Shown here: one piece after another, positions 1 to 7,377 of the stretch
Layout of the letters: the number at the start of each line of letters is the position of its first letter
Position numbering within the stretch: the first letter of the stretch is position 1
DNA from: Hippea sp964442345
Lineage (GTDB): Bacteria; Campylobacterota_A; Desulfurellia; Desulfurellales; Hippeaceae
NCBI GenBank assembly: GCA_964442345.1
Contig: CAYTZD010000052.1
Location: forward strand, 1 to 10,931
Length of the DNA: 10,931 nucleotides
Direction of reading: 5' to 3'
Translations under genes and position numbers: made by a program
Notes under the pieces: model-generated
Told to the model about the DNA's origin: nothing
The model's database searches: none
The model's input: the letters and a program-made list of their open reading frames with translations, nothing else

Positions 1-11
1 TTGTCTTTTTA

Positions 12-39
12 TTGACATACACATCCTTTTTATTATAAT
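12..39 (+). promoter_or_regulatory. Sigma-70-type promoter for tRNA-Leu (and probably metK)
   Basis: A perfect TTGACA (12-17) and a perfect TATAAT (34-39) are separated by 16 bases. Transcription should begin near 44-48, giving a 5' leader of only about 6-10 nt before the tRNA at 54. There is no second convincing promoter in the 28 bases between the tRNA and metK, so this promoter probably also drives metK and genes further downstream. This is a motif match only, without transcript data. Confidence 0.85.
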
Positions 40-53
40 CTCCATTCAGAAGT

Positions 54-141
54 GCCGAAGTGGCGGAATTGGCAGACGCGCTAGATTCAGGGTCTAGTGG
101 GCTTTACGCCCGTAGGGGTTCGACTCCCCTCTTCGGCACCA
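54..141 (+). tRNA. tRNA-Leu (anticodon CAG), CCA encoded
   Basis: A full class II cloverleaf can be folded by eye. The acceptor stem is GCCGAAG (54-60) with CTTCGGC (131-137), followed by discriminator A138 and an encoded CCA (139-141). The anticodon stem is CTAGA (81-85) with TCTAG (93-97). The loop TTCAGGG has anticodon CAG at 88-90, which reads the leucine codon CUG. The long variable arm (98-113) contains a GGGC/GCCC stem typical of tRNA-Leu. The T stem is AGGGG (114-118) with CCCCT (126-130), and its loop is TTCGACT. A run of six T follows the CCA (142-147), but no separate hairpin precedes it. Confidence 0.97.
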
Positions 142-169
142 TTTTTTCGTATGGAAAGGAGCCTGCCAA

Positions 170-1330
170 ATGAATGCCAATGAGACATTCCTTTTTACAT
201 CAGAATCAGTAACAGAAGGCCATCCAGATAAGGTGGCTGACCAGATCTCAGATGCAATTTTGGATGCCATTATAGCAGAAGATAAGAATTGCCGTGTAGC
301 ATGCGAGACTATGCTAACAACAGGTATTGTTTTTGTTGCTGGTGAAATCTCAACAACAACCTATGCCGAAATCCCAGAGATTGTAAGAGAGACAATCAAG
401 GGAATAGGTTATACTAATGCTGATTATGGTCTTGATTATAAATCCTGCGCCGTTGTTACTTCTATTGACAGACAATCACCCGATATTGCAATGGGTGTTA
501 ACAAGGGAGAAAAGCTTGGCGCAGGCGATCAAGGTATGATGTTTGGTTATGCAACAGACGAGACTGAAGAGTATTTGCCATTAACAATTGTTTTAGCTCA
601 TAAATTGTCAAAGAGGCTTGCAGATGTTAGAAAACAGGGATTACTGCCTTATCTAAGACCTGACGGTAAAACCCAAGTTACTGTCAGATACAAAGGATTT
701 AATCCAGATAAGGTTACCGCTGTCGTTGTTTCAGCGCAACACGACCCAAACATAGAACTCGAACAACTCAGAAAGGATATAGTTCAGTATGTTATACGAT
801 ATGTGATTCCACAAGAGTTATGGGATCCAGACATTAAGCTTTACATAAACCCAACAGGCAGATTTGTTCTTGGCGGACCGCATGCAGATACCGGCTTAAC
901 AGGGAGAAAGATTATTGTTGACACATATGGTGGTGTGGCAGCTCATGGTGGCGGTGCTTTTTCTGGAAAAGACCCAACAAAGGTTGATAGATCTGGTGCT
1001 TATATGGCTCGCTATATTGCAAAGAACATTGTTGCAGCAGGTATAGCAAGAAGGTGCGAAGTTCAGCTTGCATACGCTATCGGTGTTGAAGAGCCAGTCA
1101 GTATTATGCTTCACACATACGGCACAGGCAAACTACCAAAGGAAGAGATTAAAAAGATAATCGTTGATACATTTGATATGACGCCAAAAGGCATAATAGA
1201 AACACTTGATCTTCTAAGACCGATCTATAAGAAAACAGCAGCTTATGGCCATTTTGGAAGGAATGATAAAGATTTCACATGGGAAAAAACAGATAAAGCA
1301 GAAGAGTTAAGAAAAAAAGCGGGGTTATAA
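170..1330 (+). CDS. metK: S-adenosylmethionine synthetase (methionine adenosyltransferase)
   Basis: This cytoplasmic enzyme makes S-adenosylmethionine from methionine and ATP, releasing phosphate and pyrophosphate. At 386 residues it has the normal bacterial length. Visible signatures are the N-terminal GHPDK (17-21) with the ATP/Mg-binding His18 and Asp20, the family motif GAGDQG (117-122), and the glycine-rich P-loop-like GGGAFSGKD (260-268) followed by K-x-D-R-S. The start at 170 is supported by AAAGGAG (155-161) eight bases upstream. The gene lies 28 bases after tRNA-Leu and 2 bases before ahcY, so product and by-product handling of the SAM cycle are encoded side by side. I see no SAM riboswitch, as the space upstream is too short. 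Confidence 0.98.
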   Translation: MNANETFLFTSESVTEGHPDKVADQISDAILDAIIAEDKNCRVACETMLTTGIVFVAGEISTTTYAEIPEIVRETIKGIGYTNADYGLDYKSCAVVTSIDRQSPDIAMGVNKGEKLGAGDQGMMFGYATDETEEYLPLTIVLAHKLSKRLADVRKQGLLPYLRPDGKTQVTVRYKGFNPDKVTAVVVSAQHDPNIELEQLRKDIVQYVIRYVIPQELWDPDIKLYINPTGRFVLGGPHADTGLTGRKIIVDTYGGVAAHGGGAFSGKDPTKVDRSGAYMARYIAKNIVAAGIARRCEVQLAYAIGVEEPVSIMLHTYGTGKLPKEEIKKIIVDTFDMTPKGIIETLDLLRPIYKKTAAYGHFGRNDKDFTWEKTDKAEELRKKAGL

Positions 1331-1332
1331 AA

Positions 1333-2589
1333 ATGGATTACGATGTAAAGGATTTGTCTTTAGCTGATTTAGGTAAAGATAGGATAGAATGGGCTTTTCA
1401 AACAATGGATGTTTTAAAGTCCATTCAGGATGATTTTGAGAAAAACAAGCCATTAGAAGGCAAAACCATAGGCGCCTGCCTTCATGTTACAACAGAGACG
1501 GCAAACTTAATGATAACACTAAAAAAAGGCGGTGCTGATGTCTATCTATGTGCATCAAATCCACTTTCGACGCAGGATGATGTTGCAGCAGCACTTGTTA
1601 AGCATTACCAGATACCAGTTTTTGCCATTAAAGGCGAAGATAGGGATACATATTACAAACATCTAAACGCTGTTTTAGATAAAAATCCAAATATTACAAT
1701 GGATGATGGTGCAGACCTTGTATCGCTTCTTCATTCAGACAGAAAAGAACAGGCAAAGAATATAATAGGTTCAACAGAAGAGACAACAACAGGTGTTATA
1801 AGACTAAAGAGCATGGAAAAAAACGGCGTTTTGGCATTTCCGGTTATTGCAGTAAACGATGCCAACACAAAGCACATGTTTGACAATAGATACGGAACAG
1901 GCCAATCAACGATTGACGGCATAATCAGAGCAACAAATAGACTAATTGCAGGCAGCGTGTTTGTTGTTTGCGGATATGGCTGGTGTGGTAAAGGCCTTGC
2001 AGCAAGAGCCAAAGGCATGGGCGCAAATGTTATTGTTACAGAAGTTGACCCATTAAGAGCGCTTGAAGCTGTTATGGATGGATTCAGGGTTATGCCTATA
2101 GCTGAGGCTTCAAAAATTGGCGATTTCTTCTGCACAGTTACAGGCGATATGCATGTTATAAGAAAAGAGCACTTCGAATTGATGAAGGACGGTGCAATTG
2201 TTGCTAATGCTGGACATTTTGACATAGAGATAGATGTTAAAGGTCTAAAGGAGATAGCCGTATCAGAAAGGGATATAAGGCCATTTGTAAGGGAATATAA
2301 ACTCAAAAGTGGAAAAAGGATCTATCTGCTTGCAGAAGGCAGACTTGTAAATCTCTCTGCTGCCGAAGGTCATCCATCTTCTGTTATGGATATGAGCTTT
2401 GCTAATCAAGCTTTGGCTGCCAAGTATCTTGTCGAGCATGGATCTGAACTTGAAAAGAAGGTTTATAAAGTGCCAGACGAACTTGACAATATGATAGCTT
2501 CGCTGAAGCTTAAATCTATGGGTATTGAGCACGATGAATTAACAGAAGAACAGAAAAAATATCTGTCAAGCTGGACAATAGGAACATAA
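1333..2589 (+). CDS. ahcY: Adenosylhomocysteinase (S-adenosylhomocysteine hydrolase), short form
   Basis: The enzyme splits S-adenosylhomocysteine, the product inhibitor left by methyltransferases, into homocysteine and adenosine using bound NAD+. By alignment from memory to the human enzyme, the catalytic residues appear intact: His51, Asp126, Glu150 (in STEETTTGV), Lys180, Asp184 and His295 (in NAGHFD). The NAD-binding Rossmann loop is GYGWCGKG (214-221). The protein has 418 residues and ends soon after KKYLSSW. It therefore lacks the C-terminal tail with Lys and Tyr that reaches into the neighbouring subunit's NAD site in the long (human-type) enzymes. This short form is typical of archaea and Thermotoga. 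The gene starts 2 bases after metK with only a weak GGGG (1321-1324) as ribosome site, suggesting translational coupling. An S-inosylhomocysteine hydrolase role is a less likely alternative. Confidence 0.95.
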   Translation: MDYDVKDLSLADLGKDRIEWAFQTMDVLKSIQDDFEKNKPLEGKTIGACLHVTTETANLMITLKKGGADVYLCASNPLSTQDDVAAALVKHYQIPVFAIKGEDRDTYYKHLNAVLDKNPNITMDDGADLVSLLHSDRKEQAKNIIGSTEETTTGVIRLKSMEKNGVLAFPVIAVNDANTKHMFDNRYGTGQSTIDGIIRATNRLIAGSVFVVCGYGWCGKGLAARAKGMGANVIVTEVDPLRALEAVMDGFRVMPIAEASKIGDFFCTVTGDMHVIRKEHFELMKDGAIVANAGHFDIEIDVKGLKEIAVSERDIRPFVREYKLKSGKRIYLLAEGRLVNLSAAEGHPSSVMDMSFANQALAAKYLVEHGSELEKKVYKVPDELDNMIASLKLKSMGIEHDELTEEQKKYLSSWTIGT

Positions 2590-2615
2590 TTTAAAGTTTT
2601 TAAAGGAGATAAGAT

Positions 2616-3641
2616 ATGAAAGACAAAGTAATAGAAGAGCTAAAAAAGGTTTTTTACCCTGGAAAAACTCATAGCGTTGTAAAAGAAGGCATAATTGACG
2701 ATGTAGAAGTTAACAATGGAAAAGTTGTTGTTAAAATAAAAACAAAAGAAAAAAACCAAGCTGTAATTGATATGCTTAAGAAGAGTATTCCAATTGCCTT
2801 AAAAAGGATAGATGGCGTTGAAGATGTTGAGCTTCAGATAGAGAAAATTGTCGAAGAGAAAGATAAGGTTGCAAATATTAGATGGGTTATAGCAACAACT
2901 TCTGGCAAGGGTGGCGTTGGAAAAAGCACAGTAAGTGTCAATACGGCATTGGCATTGGCTAAATTTGGATATAAAGTTGGACTACTTGATGCTGATATTT
3001 ATGGTCCTAACATACCAACAATGATGGGTATTGAAGGCGTTCCTGTAATGCTTGACCCAAATCATAAAGATAAGATTTTACCGACAGAGAAATACGGAAT
3101 AAAGGTTCTATCCATAGGAAACCTTGTACCAAAGGATGCGGCTATAATCTGGAGAGGCTCATTAATCCATCAAGCGATAAAGCAGTTTTTGGAAGATGTA
3201 AGCTGGGGAGATCTTGACTTTTTAATGGTCGATTTACCACCAGGCACAGGCGATGCTCAGCTTACTTTAGCTCAGGAAGCAAAAGTAGCAGGTGGAATAA
3301 TAGTAATAACACCACAGAATGTTGCCATGAGTGATGCCGCAAAGGCTTATGATTTCTTTGAGAAGTTAAAGATACCTACATTAGGCGTAATTGAGAATAT
3401 GAGCTATTTTGTATGTCCGCATTGTGGTGCAAGAACGGATATTTTTGATCATGGTGGTGCAAGGAAATTCGCAGAAGAGAAGGGTTTAACATTCTTAGGT
3501 GAGATACCTATAGATGTTGAAGTTAGAGAAGGTGGAGATAAGGGTAAACCAATCGTTATTGCAAACCCAACTTCACCTGTAGCTCAAGCGTTTGAAGATG
3601 TGGCAAGGAGTATTGTAGAAAAAGTTAAAGCCCTAAGTTAA
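2616..3641 (+). CDS. mrp: Mrp/ApbC (NBP35-like) P-loop ATPase, Fe-S cluster carrier
   Basis: This cytosolic dimeric ATPase of the MinD/Mrp class is thought to carry and transfer iron-sulfur clusters to apoproteins. Residues 1-78 form a small N-terminal region resembling the MIP18/DUF59 domain. The deviant Walker A SGKGGVGKST is at 96-105, DADIYGPN at 125-132, and the Mrp signature VDLPPGTGD at 205-213. The cluster-binding CPHC is at 267-270. The length of 341 residues is usual for the family. The start is well supported by AAAGGAG (2602-2608) seven bases before the ATG. It sits 26 bases after ahcY, the largest gap in this part of the run, but I see no strong promoter there. Its stop codon overlaps the ribosome site of the next gene. 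Confidence 0.95.
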   Translation: MKDKVIEELKKVFYPGKTHSVVKEGIIDDVEVNNGKVVVKIKTKEKNQAVIDMLKKSIPIALKRIDGVEDVELQIEKIVEEKDKVANIRWVIATTSGKGGVGKSTVSVNTALALAKFGYKVGLLDADIYGPNIPTMMGIEGVPVMLDPNHKDKILPTEKYGIKVLSIGNLVPKDAAIIWRGSLIHQAIKQFLEDVSWGDLDFLMVDLPPGTGDAQLTLAQEAKVAGGIIVITPQNVAMSDAAKAYDFFEKLKIPTLGVIENMSYFVCPHCGARTDIFDHGGARKFAEEKGLTFLGEIPIDVEVREGGDKGKPIVIANPTSPVAQAFEDVARSIVEKVKALS

Positions 3642-3651
3642 GGGAGGCTTT

Positions 3652-4317
3652 ATGGGTATTTTTGATTTATTCAGGAAATCGCCTTTTATAGCAATAGGCG
3701 AGATGATGAGAGAAGTTATGGAGTGCACAAACAGAGTGCCTTCGCTTTACGATGCTTTCATTAACGGAGACCACCAGAAGGTTCAGCAGATAGCAAAGGA
3801 GATTTCTGATCACGAATACAAAACCGATGAGATAAAAAACAGTATAAGACAGAGCTTGCCCAACAGTATATTTATGCCCGTTGCAAGAGGGGATCTTCTT
3901 CAAATCATAACTTCAATGGATGCAATAGCAGATAAAACAGAAGATTTGGGCGTTTTGATGACCTTTAAGAAAATTGCTGTTCCAGAAGAGCTAAAAAACA
4001 GAATTGATGAATTCGTAAAGGCTGTGCTTAAAGTTATTGAACTTTCAAAAAATGTGATTGATGAACTTGAAACATTAAGGGAAGCAAGTTTTACAGGTCC
4101 CGAAGCAAAGCATATAGTTGAACTGCTCGATAAAATCAACGAAAGTGAGCATGAATCTGATGTTTTTCAGTATGACCTAACAAAGATCGTTTTAAACACC
4201 GAAGGTCTTGATTGTGCATCGTTAATACTCTGGATGAAGATAATTGAGACTACGGGCGATATAGCCAACGCAGCTGAAAAAATGGCAAATAGGATTAGGT
4301 TAATTATTTCACAATGA
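3652..4317 (+). CDS. DUF47 / PhoU-like protein, accessory to the PiT permease
   Basis: This all-alpha protein of 221 residues belongs to the TIGR00153/DUF47 family, which is distantly related to PhoU. It has no signal peptide or membrane segment. PhoU-type acidic metal-binding patterns (E/D-xxx-D) are visible around Asp90/Asp94 (MDAIADKTEDLG) and Glu167-Asp170 (EHESD). The C-terminal helix has the usual GDIANAAEKMANR pattern (202-214). Family members are commonly encoded next to PiT phosphate transporters and are presumed to modulate them, and here the pit start overlaps this stop as ATGA (4314-4317). The ribosome site AGGGAGG (3641-3647) lies 4 bases before the ATG. The exact biochemical role is unknown, and regulation of phosphate uptake is inferred from family and context. 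Confidence 0.9.
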   Translation: MGIFDLFRKSPFIAIGEMMREVMECTNRVPSLYDAFINGDHQKVQQIAKEISDHEYKTDEIKNSIRQSLPNSIFMPVARGDLLQIITSMDAIADKTEDLGVLMTFKKIAVPEELKNRIDEFVKAVLKVIELSKNVIDELETLREASFTGPEAKHIVELLDKINESEHESDVFQYDLTKIVLNTEGLDCASLILWMKIIETTGDIANAAEKMANRIRLIISQ

Positions 4318-5561
4318 GTCCGTTAATTATTATTCTTCTGGCTGCAGCGTTTGGCTTCTACATGGCCTGGAACATAGGAGCCAACGATGTAGCCAATGCA
4401 ATGGGAACAAGCGTTGGTGCCCGTAGTGTAAGTTTTCGTCAAGCCATAATAATCGCTGCTATATTTGAATTTTTAGGAGCTATACTTGTTGGCAACCATG
4501 TAAGTCTTACTGTTGCCAAAGGCATAGTCAATCCGTTTGCTTATGCTGACCATGCCATAGTATTTGCATACGGTATGCTTGCAACGCTACTTGCTGCAGC
4601 GCTATGGGTTAATCTTGCAACAAAGCTTGGCATGCCGGTTTCAACGACACATTCCATAGTCGGCGGCGTTATGGGATTTGGTATTGTTACGCACGGTCTA
4701 TCTTCAATTGAATGGGGCAAAGTCGCAACAATCGTGGCAAGCTGGGTTGTATCTCCAATATCGGGCGGTATAATCTCATTTCTCATATTTATGTTTATCT
4801 CAAAAAAGATTTTAGCCGACGAAAAGCCTGTTGTTGCAGCAAAAAGGTATGCTCCTTTTCTGGCTTTTATGGTTTCTATGGTTTTGGTCTTCTCAATGCT
4901 TTATAAAGGTCTAAAAAACCTACATCTAAACTTTACATTTACAAATGCCTTACTTATTGCTGTAGGTGTTAGTATTGTTTTCTATGGCGTTATTTATAAG
5001 ATTGTTAGCAATATACCTGTTGATACCACCCTACCCTATAAACGCAGATACCCACAGGTTGAGCGTGTTTTTGCCATTCTGCAGGTTATTACGGCATCCT
5101 ATATGGCTTTTTCTCACGGCGCAAACGATGTGGCAAATGCCGTTGGTCCTTTGATGGGTGCTGTTTATGCTGCTGCTTTGACTTCTCATAAACATGTTGA
5201 GATGTCTATGTGGGTTTTGAGCATTGGTGCCGTTGGTATAGTTGCTGGTCTATCTATGTATGGATACAAGGTTATTCTGGTTGTTGGGCGTAAAATCACC
5301 GATATGACACCATCAAGGGGCTTTGCCGCAGAATTTGGTGCTGCAACAACCGTTTTGGTTTGCTCTAAAATGGGTTTGCCTATCTCCACGACGCATACGC
5401 TTGTTGGTGCCGTTATAGGTGTTGGCCTTGCTCGTGGTATAGGTGCGCTAAATCTGAAAGTTGTAAAGGATATAATTGTATCCTGGCTTCTTACTTTACC
5501 CATTGCCGCTGCGTTATCTGCTGCAATATTTATGGCTTTAAAGGGCCTATTTTTGGGTTAA
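4314..5561 (+). CDS. pit: PiT-family inorganic phosphate permease
   Basis: This integral inner-membrane symporter for phosphate (or metal phosphate) has 415 residues and about ten hydrophobic segments. It shows the family's internal duplication clearly. GANDVANA occurs at 22-29 and again at 269-276, and the paired loops GMPVSTTHSIVG (106-117) and GLPISTTHTLVG (354-365) follow each. A moderately charged loop (about 165-180) and a second near 240-250 separate the two halves. Translation probably couples to the upstream DUF47 gene through the ATGA overlap, because no good Shine-Dalgarno sequence is present. The ppx-like gene starts one base after the stop. Transport of sulfate or another oxyanion is an alternative known for related permeases, but the DUF47 partner favours phosphate. 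Confidence 0.94.
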   Translation: MSPLIIILLAAAFGFYMAWNIGANDVANAMGTSVGARSVSFRQAIIIAAIFEFLGAILVGNHVSLTVAKGIVNPFAYADHAIVFAYGMLATLLAAALWVNLATKLGMPVSTTHSIVGGVMGFGIVTHGLSSIEWGKVATIVASWVVSPISGGIISFLIFMFISKKILADEKPVVAAKRYAPFLAFMVSMVLVFSMLYKGLKNLHLNFTFTNALLIAVGVSIVFYGVIYKIVSNIPVDTTLPYKRRYPQVERVFAILQVITASYMAFSHGANDVANAVGPLMGAVYAAALTSHKHVEMSMWVLSIGAVGIVAGLSMYGYKVILVVGRKITDMTPSRGFAAEFGAATTVLVCSKMGLPISTTHTLVGAVIGVGLARGIGALNLKVVKDIIVSWLLTLPIAAALSAAIFMALKGLFLG

Positions 5562-5562
5562 A

Positions 5563-6486
5563 ATGAGATACGCATCGGTTGATATAGGCACAAATACGAT
5601 TCGATTACTTGTAGCCGAAAAAAAGGATAACTGCAGGTTTGATTTTCTCTATCAAAAAAGCAGGATAGCAAGGCTGGGTGAATCGTTTCTACCTGACAAA
5701 ATCCTAAAACCACAGGCAGTCGCAAGGGCTTTGGAGATACTCAAAGATTACAAGAAAACAATAGATGAATTTAGCTGCAGGAATACTTTTGTCGTTGCAA
5801 CAAGTGCTGTTAGGGAAGCAAAAAATAAAGAAGAATTCATAAATAAAACAAAGGAACAAGTCGGATTGAATGTAAAAGTTATAGATGGAGAAGAAGAAGC
5901 AAGACTTACCCATCTTGGTATCGTTTTCTTTTTAAGGGATATCGTAAAGGGCAAAAAATGGGTTGCATTTGATATTGGTGGTGGAAGCACAGAATTTATG
6001 TTTTCTTTTTTTGATAAGCTAAAGTGTTCTTTTAGCGTGCCTTTGGGTGTGGTTAAACTGCTTGAAGGTTTTATTAAAAACGACCCACCAACTATGGATG
6101 AACTTAAAAAGGCTATAGACTATTTCATATCCGAACTTGAAAAATTCAAACCCGACAGAGATGTTGAACTTGTTGTGGCAAATGCTGGAACTGTAACGAC
6201 CCTTGCCGCAATAGATATGAATCTTAAAGAGTATTCGTATAAAAAAACCGAAGGGTATCGCTTGAATAAATCGAAAATTTACGATATCTTAACATATATG
6301 ATAAAAATTAATTCAAAAGAGAGACTGAAGCATTTTCCTATACTGGAAAAAGGCAGGGAAGATGTTATAGTTGTGGGGGCTTATCTTGTTTACAGACTAC
6401 TTGAGTTTTTCTCAAAGGATTATCTCATTACAACAAACGGCAGCTTAAGGGAAGGCATTTTACTTAAGGAATTGTGCAGTGGATAA
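5563..6486 (+). CDS. ppx: Ppx/GppA family exopolyphosphatase / pppGpp phosphohydrolase
   Basis: This cytoplasmic ASKHA-fold phosphatase releases phosphate from polyphosphate and/or converts pppGpp to ppGpp. The motifs run in family order: phosphate-1 loop DIGTNTIRLL (7-16), TSAVREA (80-86), DGEEEAR (108-114) with the probable catalytic glutamate, phosphate-2 loop DIGGGSTE (137-144), AGTVTTLA (208-215), GREDVIVVGA (264-273) and SLREGIL (294-300). At 307 residues it contains only the two ASKHA domains and lacks the C-terminal HD domain of E. coli Ppx/GppA, as in Aquifex-type enzymes. It begins one base after pit, making a phosphate uptake and polyphosphate set with the DUF47 gene. Which substrate is preferred cannot be read from sequence. 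Confidence 0.92.
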   Translation: MRYASVDIGTNTIRLLVAEKKDNCRFDFLYQKSRIARLGESFLPDKILKPQAVARALEILKDYKKTIDEFSCRNTFVVATSAVREAKNKEEFINKTKEQVGLNVKVIDGEEEARLTHLGIVFFLRDIVKGKKWVAFDIGGGSTEFMFSFFDKLKCSFSVPLGVVKLLEGFIKNDPPTMDELKKAIDYFISELEKFKPDRDVELVVANAGTVTTLAAIDMNLKEYSYKKTEGYRLNKSKIYDILTYMIKINSKERLKHFPILEKGREDVIVVGAYLVYRLLEFFSKDYLITTNGSLREGILLKELCSG

Positions 6487-6796
6487 CTCAAGAAAAGAAG
6501 TCTATGAGAAATTAAAAGAGAATGCTAATATTTTGCGAGACATTCTAAATGCCGATGAATTCAATCTTGCAGAAGCCGACAGACTTTTTAGGGAAAGGAA
6601 TACGCTTTTCTATCAGCTTAAGGATGTGCTTGTCTTGGAAAATGTTGATGACGAAGAAGCTAAAGAGATAGAGAATATGATAAAGGACAACAATGAACTG
6701 CTTGAGATGATAACCAATAAAAAAGAAGAGATGGAAAAGAAATTTAGAAAAAAGAGATCGGATGTATCGAAGATCTCAACCTACCTGAAAGGTTAA
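6479..6796 (+). CDS. Small coiled-coil protein, FliT/FlgN chaperone-like (tentative)
   Basis: This is a 105-residue, highly charged, almost entirely helical protein with no membrane segment. Residues about 30-50 (EADRLFRERNTLFYQLKDVL) and 60-105 carry heptad-like spacing and end in ISTYLKG. That layout resembles the flagellar export chaperones FliT and FlgN, with a conserved Arg-Glu-Arg stretch followed by a long helix and a terminal Tyr. The resemblance is by eye and weak, and no flagellar gene lies in the window. The start is GTG at 6479, overlapping the end of ppx by 8 bases. It is supported by AAGGA (6466-6470) eight bases upstream, and the next gene follows 15 bases after its stop. It is a real gene by spacing and ribosome site, but its function is unproven. 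Confidence 0.8.
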   Translation: MDNSRKEVYEKLKENANILRDILNADEFNLAEADRLFRERNTLFYQLKDVLVLENVDDEEAKEIENMIKDNNELLEMITNKKEEMEKKFRKKRSDVSKISTYLKG

Positions 6797-6811
6797 AAGA
6801 AGGAGGTTGCT

Positions 6812-7369
6812 ATGGATCTAAGAAGGGATAACTGCATGCTTGTTGTCATTGATATGCAGGAAAAACTGTGCAAAGTTATGAAAAATCTTGAAAGAACAAC
6901 AAAAAACATAAGACTGCTTATAGAAGCCGCAAACGAATTTAATATCCCTATGATTTATACCGAACAATATCCCAAAGGGCTTGGCGAGACAATAGAACCT
7001 TTAAAGTCCTTACTTGAGAAGTACAATGCAAAACGCTTCGATAAGATGTCCTTTTCTGCATTGAAAATTGATGAAATAAAGCAGGAGATAGAGAATTCTT
7101 CCAAAAAGACGATAATCTTAACGGGTATAGAATCTCACATCTGCGTTCTCTCAACGGCTATTGACCTTAAAAATGCAGGATATGATGTCGTTATAGCTAA
7201 AGACGGAACAACTTCAAGGGAAGATGAGTTTTACAGCACTGCTATGGACTTCTATAATGGCCAGAATATAGCGGTCATACCTGCAGAGACTATTGTGTTT
7301 TACTGGATTGAATTCGCAGGCACAGAATCATTCAAAAAACTACAAAAGATTATTCTTGGCAGAGAATAA
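6812..7369 (+). CDS. Isochorismatase-like cysteine hydrolase
   Basis: This is a soluble alpha/beta hydrolase of the isochorismatase/nicotinamidase fold. The catalytic triad is visible as Asp14 (VVIDMQ), Lys78 (FDKMSFSAL) and Cys111 (GIESHICVLSTAIDL). TEQYPKGLGET (50-60) matches the ISOC1/YcaC-like branch rather than true nicotinamidases, and I see no obvious PncA-type zinc ligand set. At 185 residues its length is typical. The start has a strong ribosome site, AGAAGGAGG (6798-6806), five bases before the ATG. The substrate of this branch is generally unknown. Neighbouring genes (a coiled-coil protein and a glycosyltransferase) do not suggest one, and I would not assign nicotinamidase activity. 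Confidence 0.9.
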   Translation: MDLRRDNCMLVVIDMQEKLCKVMKNLERTTKNIRLLIEAANEFNIPMIYTEQYPKGLGETIEPLKSLLEKYNAKRFDKMSFSALKIDEIKQEIENSSKKTIILTGIESHICVLSTAIDLKNAGYDVVIAKDGTTSREDEFYSTAMDFYNGQNIAVIPAETIVFYWIEFAGTESFKKLQKIILGRE

Positions 7370-7377
7370 ACCATAAA

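Noticed and set aside
142..169. Possible SAM riboswitch before metK.
   Set aside because: Only 28 bases lie between the tRNA and metK, far too few for any known SAM-I, SAM-II or SAM-III class element, and no matching hairpins are visible.
1731..2306. Long minus-strand open frame of about 190 codons inside ahcY, and other antisense frames inside metK, pit, ppx and the DAHP synthase gene.
   Set aside because: They lie opposite strongly conserved genes, have no ribosome sites, and their products are Ser/Thr/Pro-rich artefacts of antisense reading.
2562..2590. CATAAT (2585-2590) as a -10 box for an internal promoter before mrp.
   Set aside because: The bases 17 positions upstream (TCTGTC) do not resemble a -35 box, and AT-rich DNA yields such -10 matches often.
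6812..7369. Calling the isochorismatase-fold protein a nicotinamidase (PncA).
   Set aside because: The TEQYPKGLG segment and the apparent lack of the PncA zinc ligands fit the ISOC1/YcaC-like branch of unknown substrate better.
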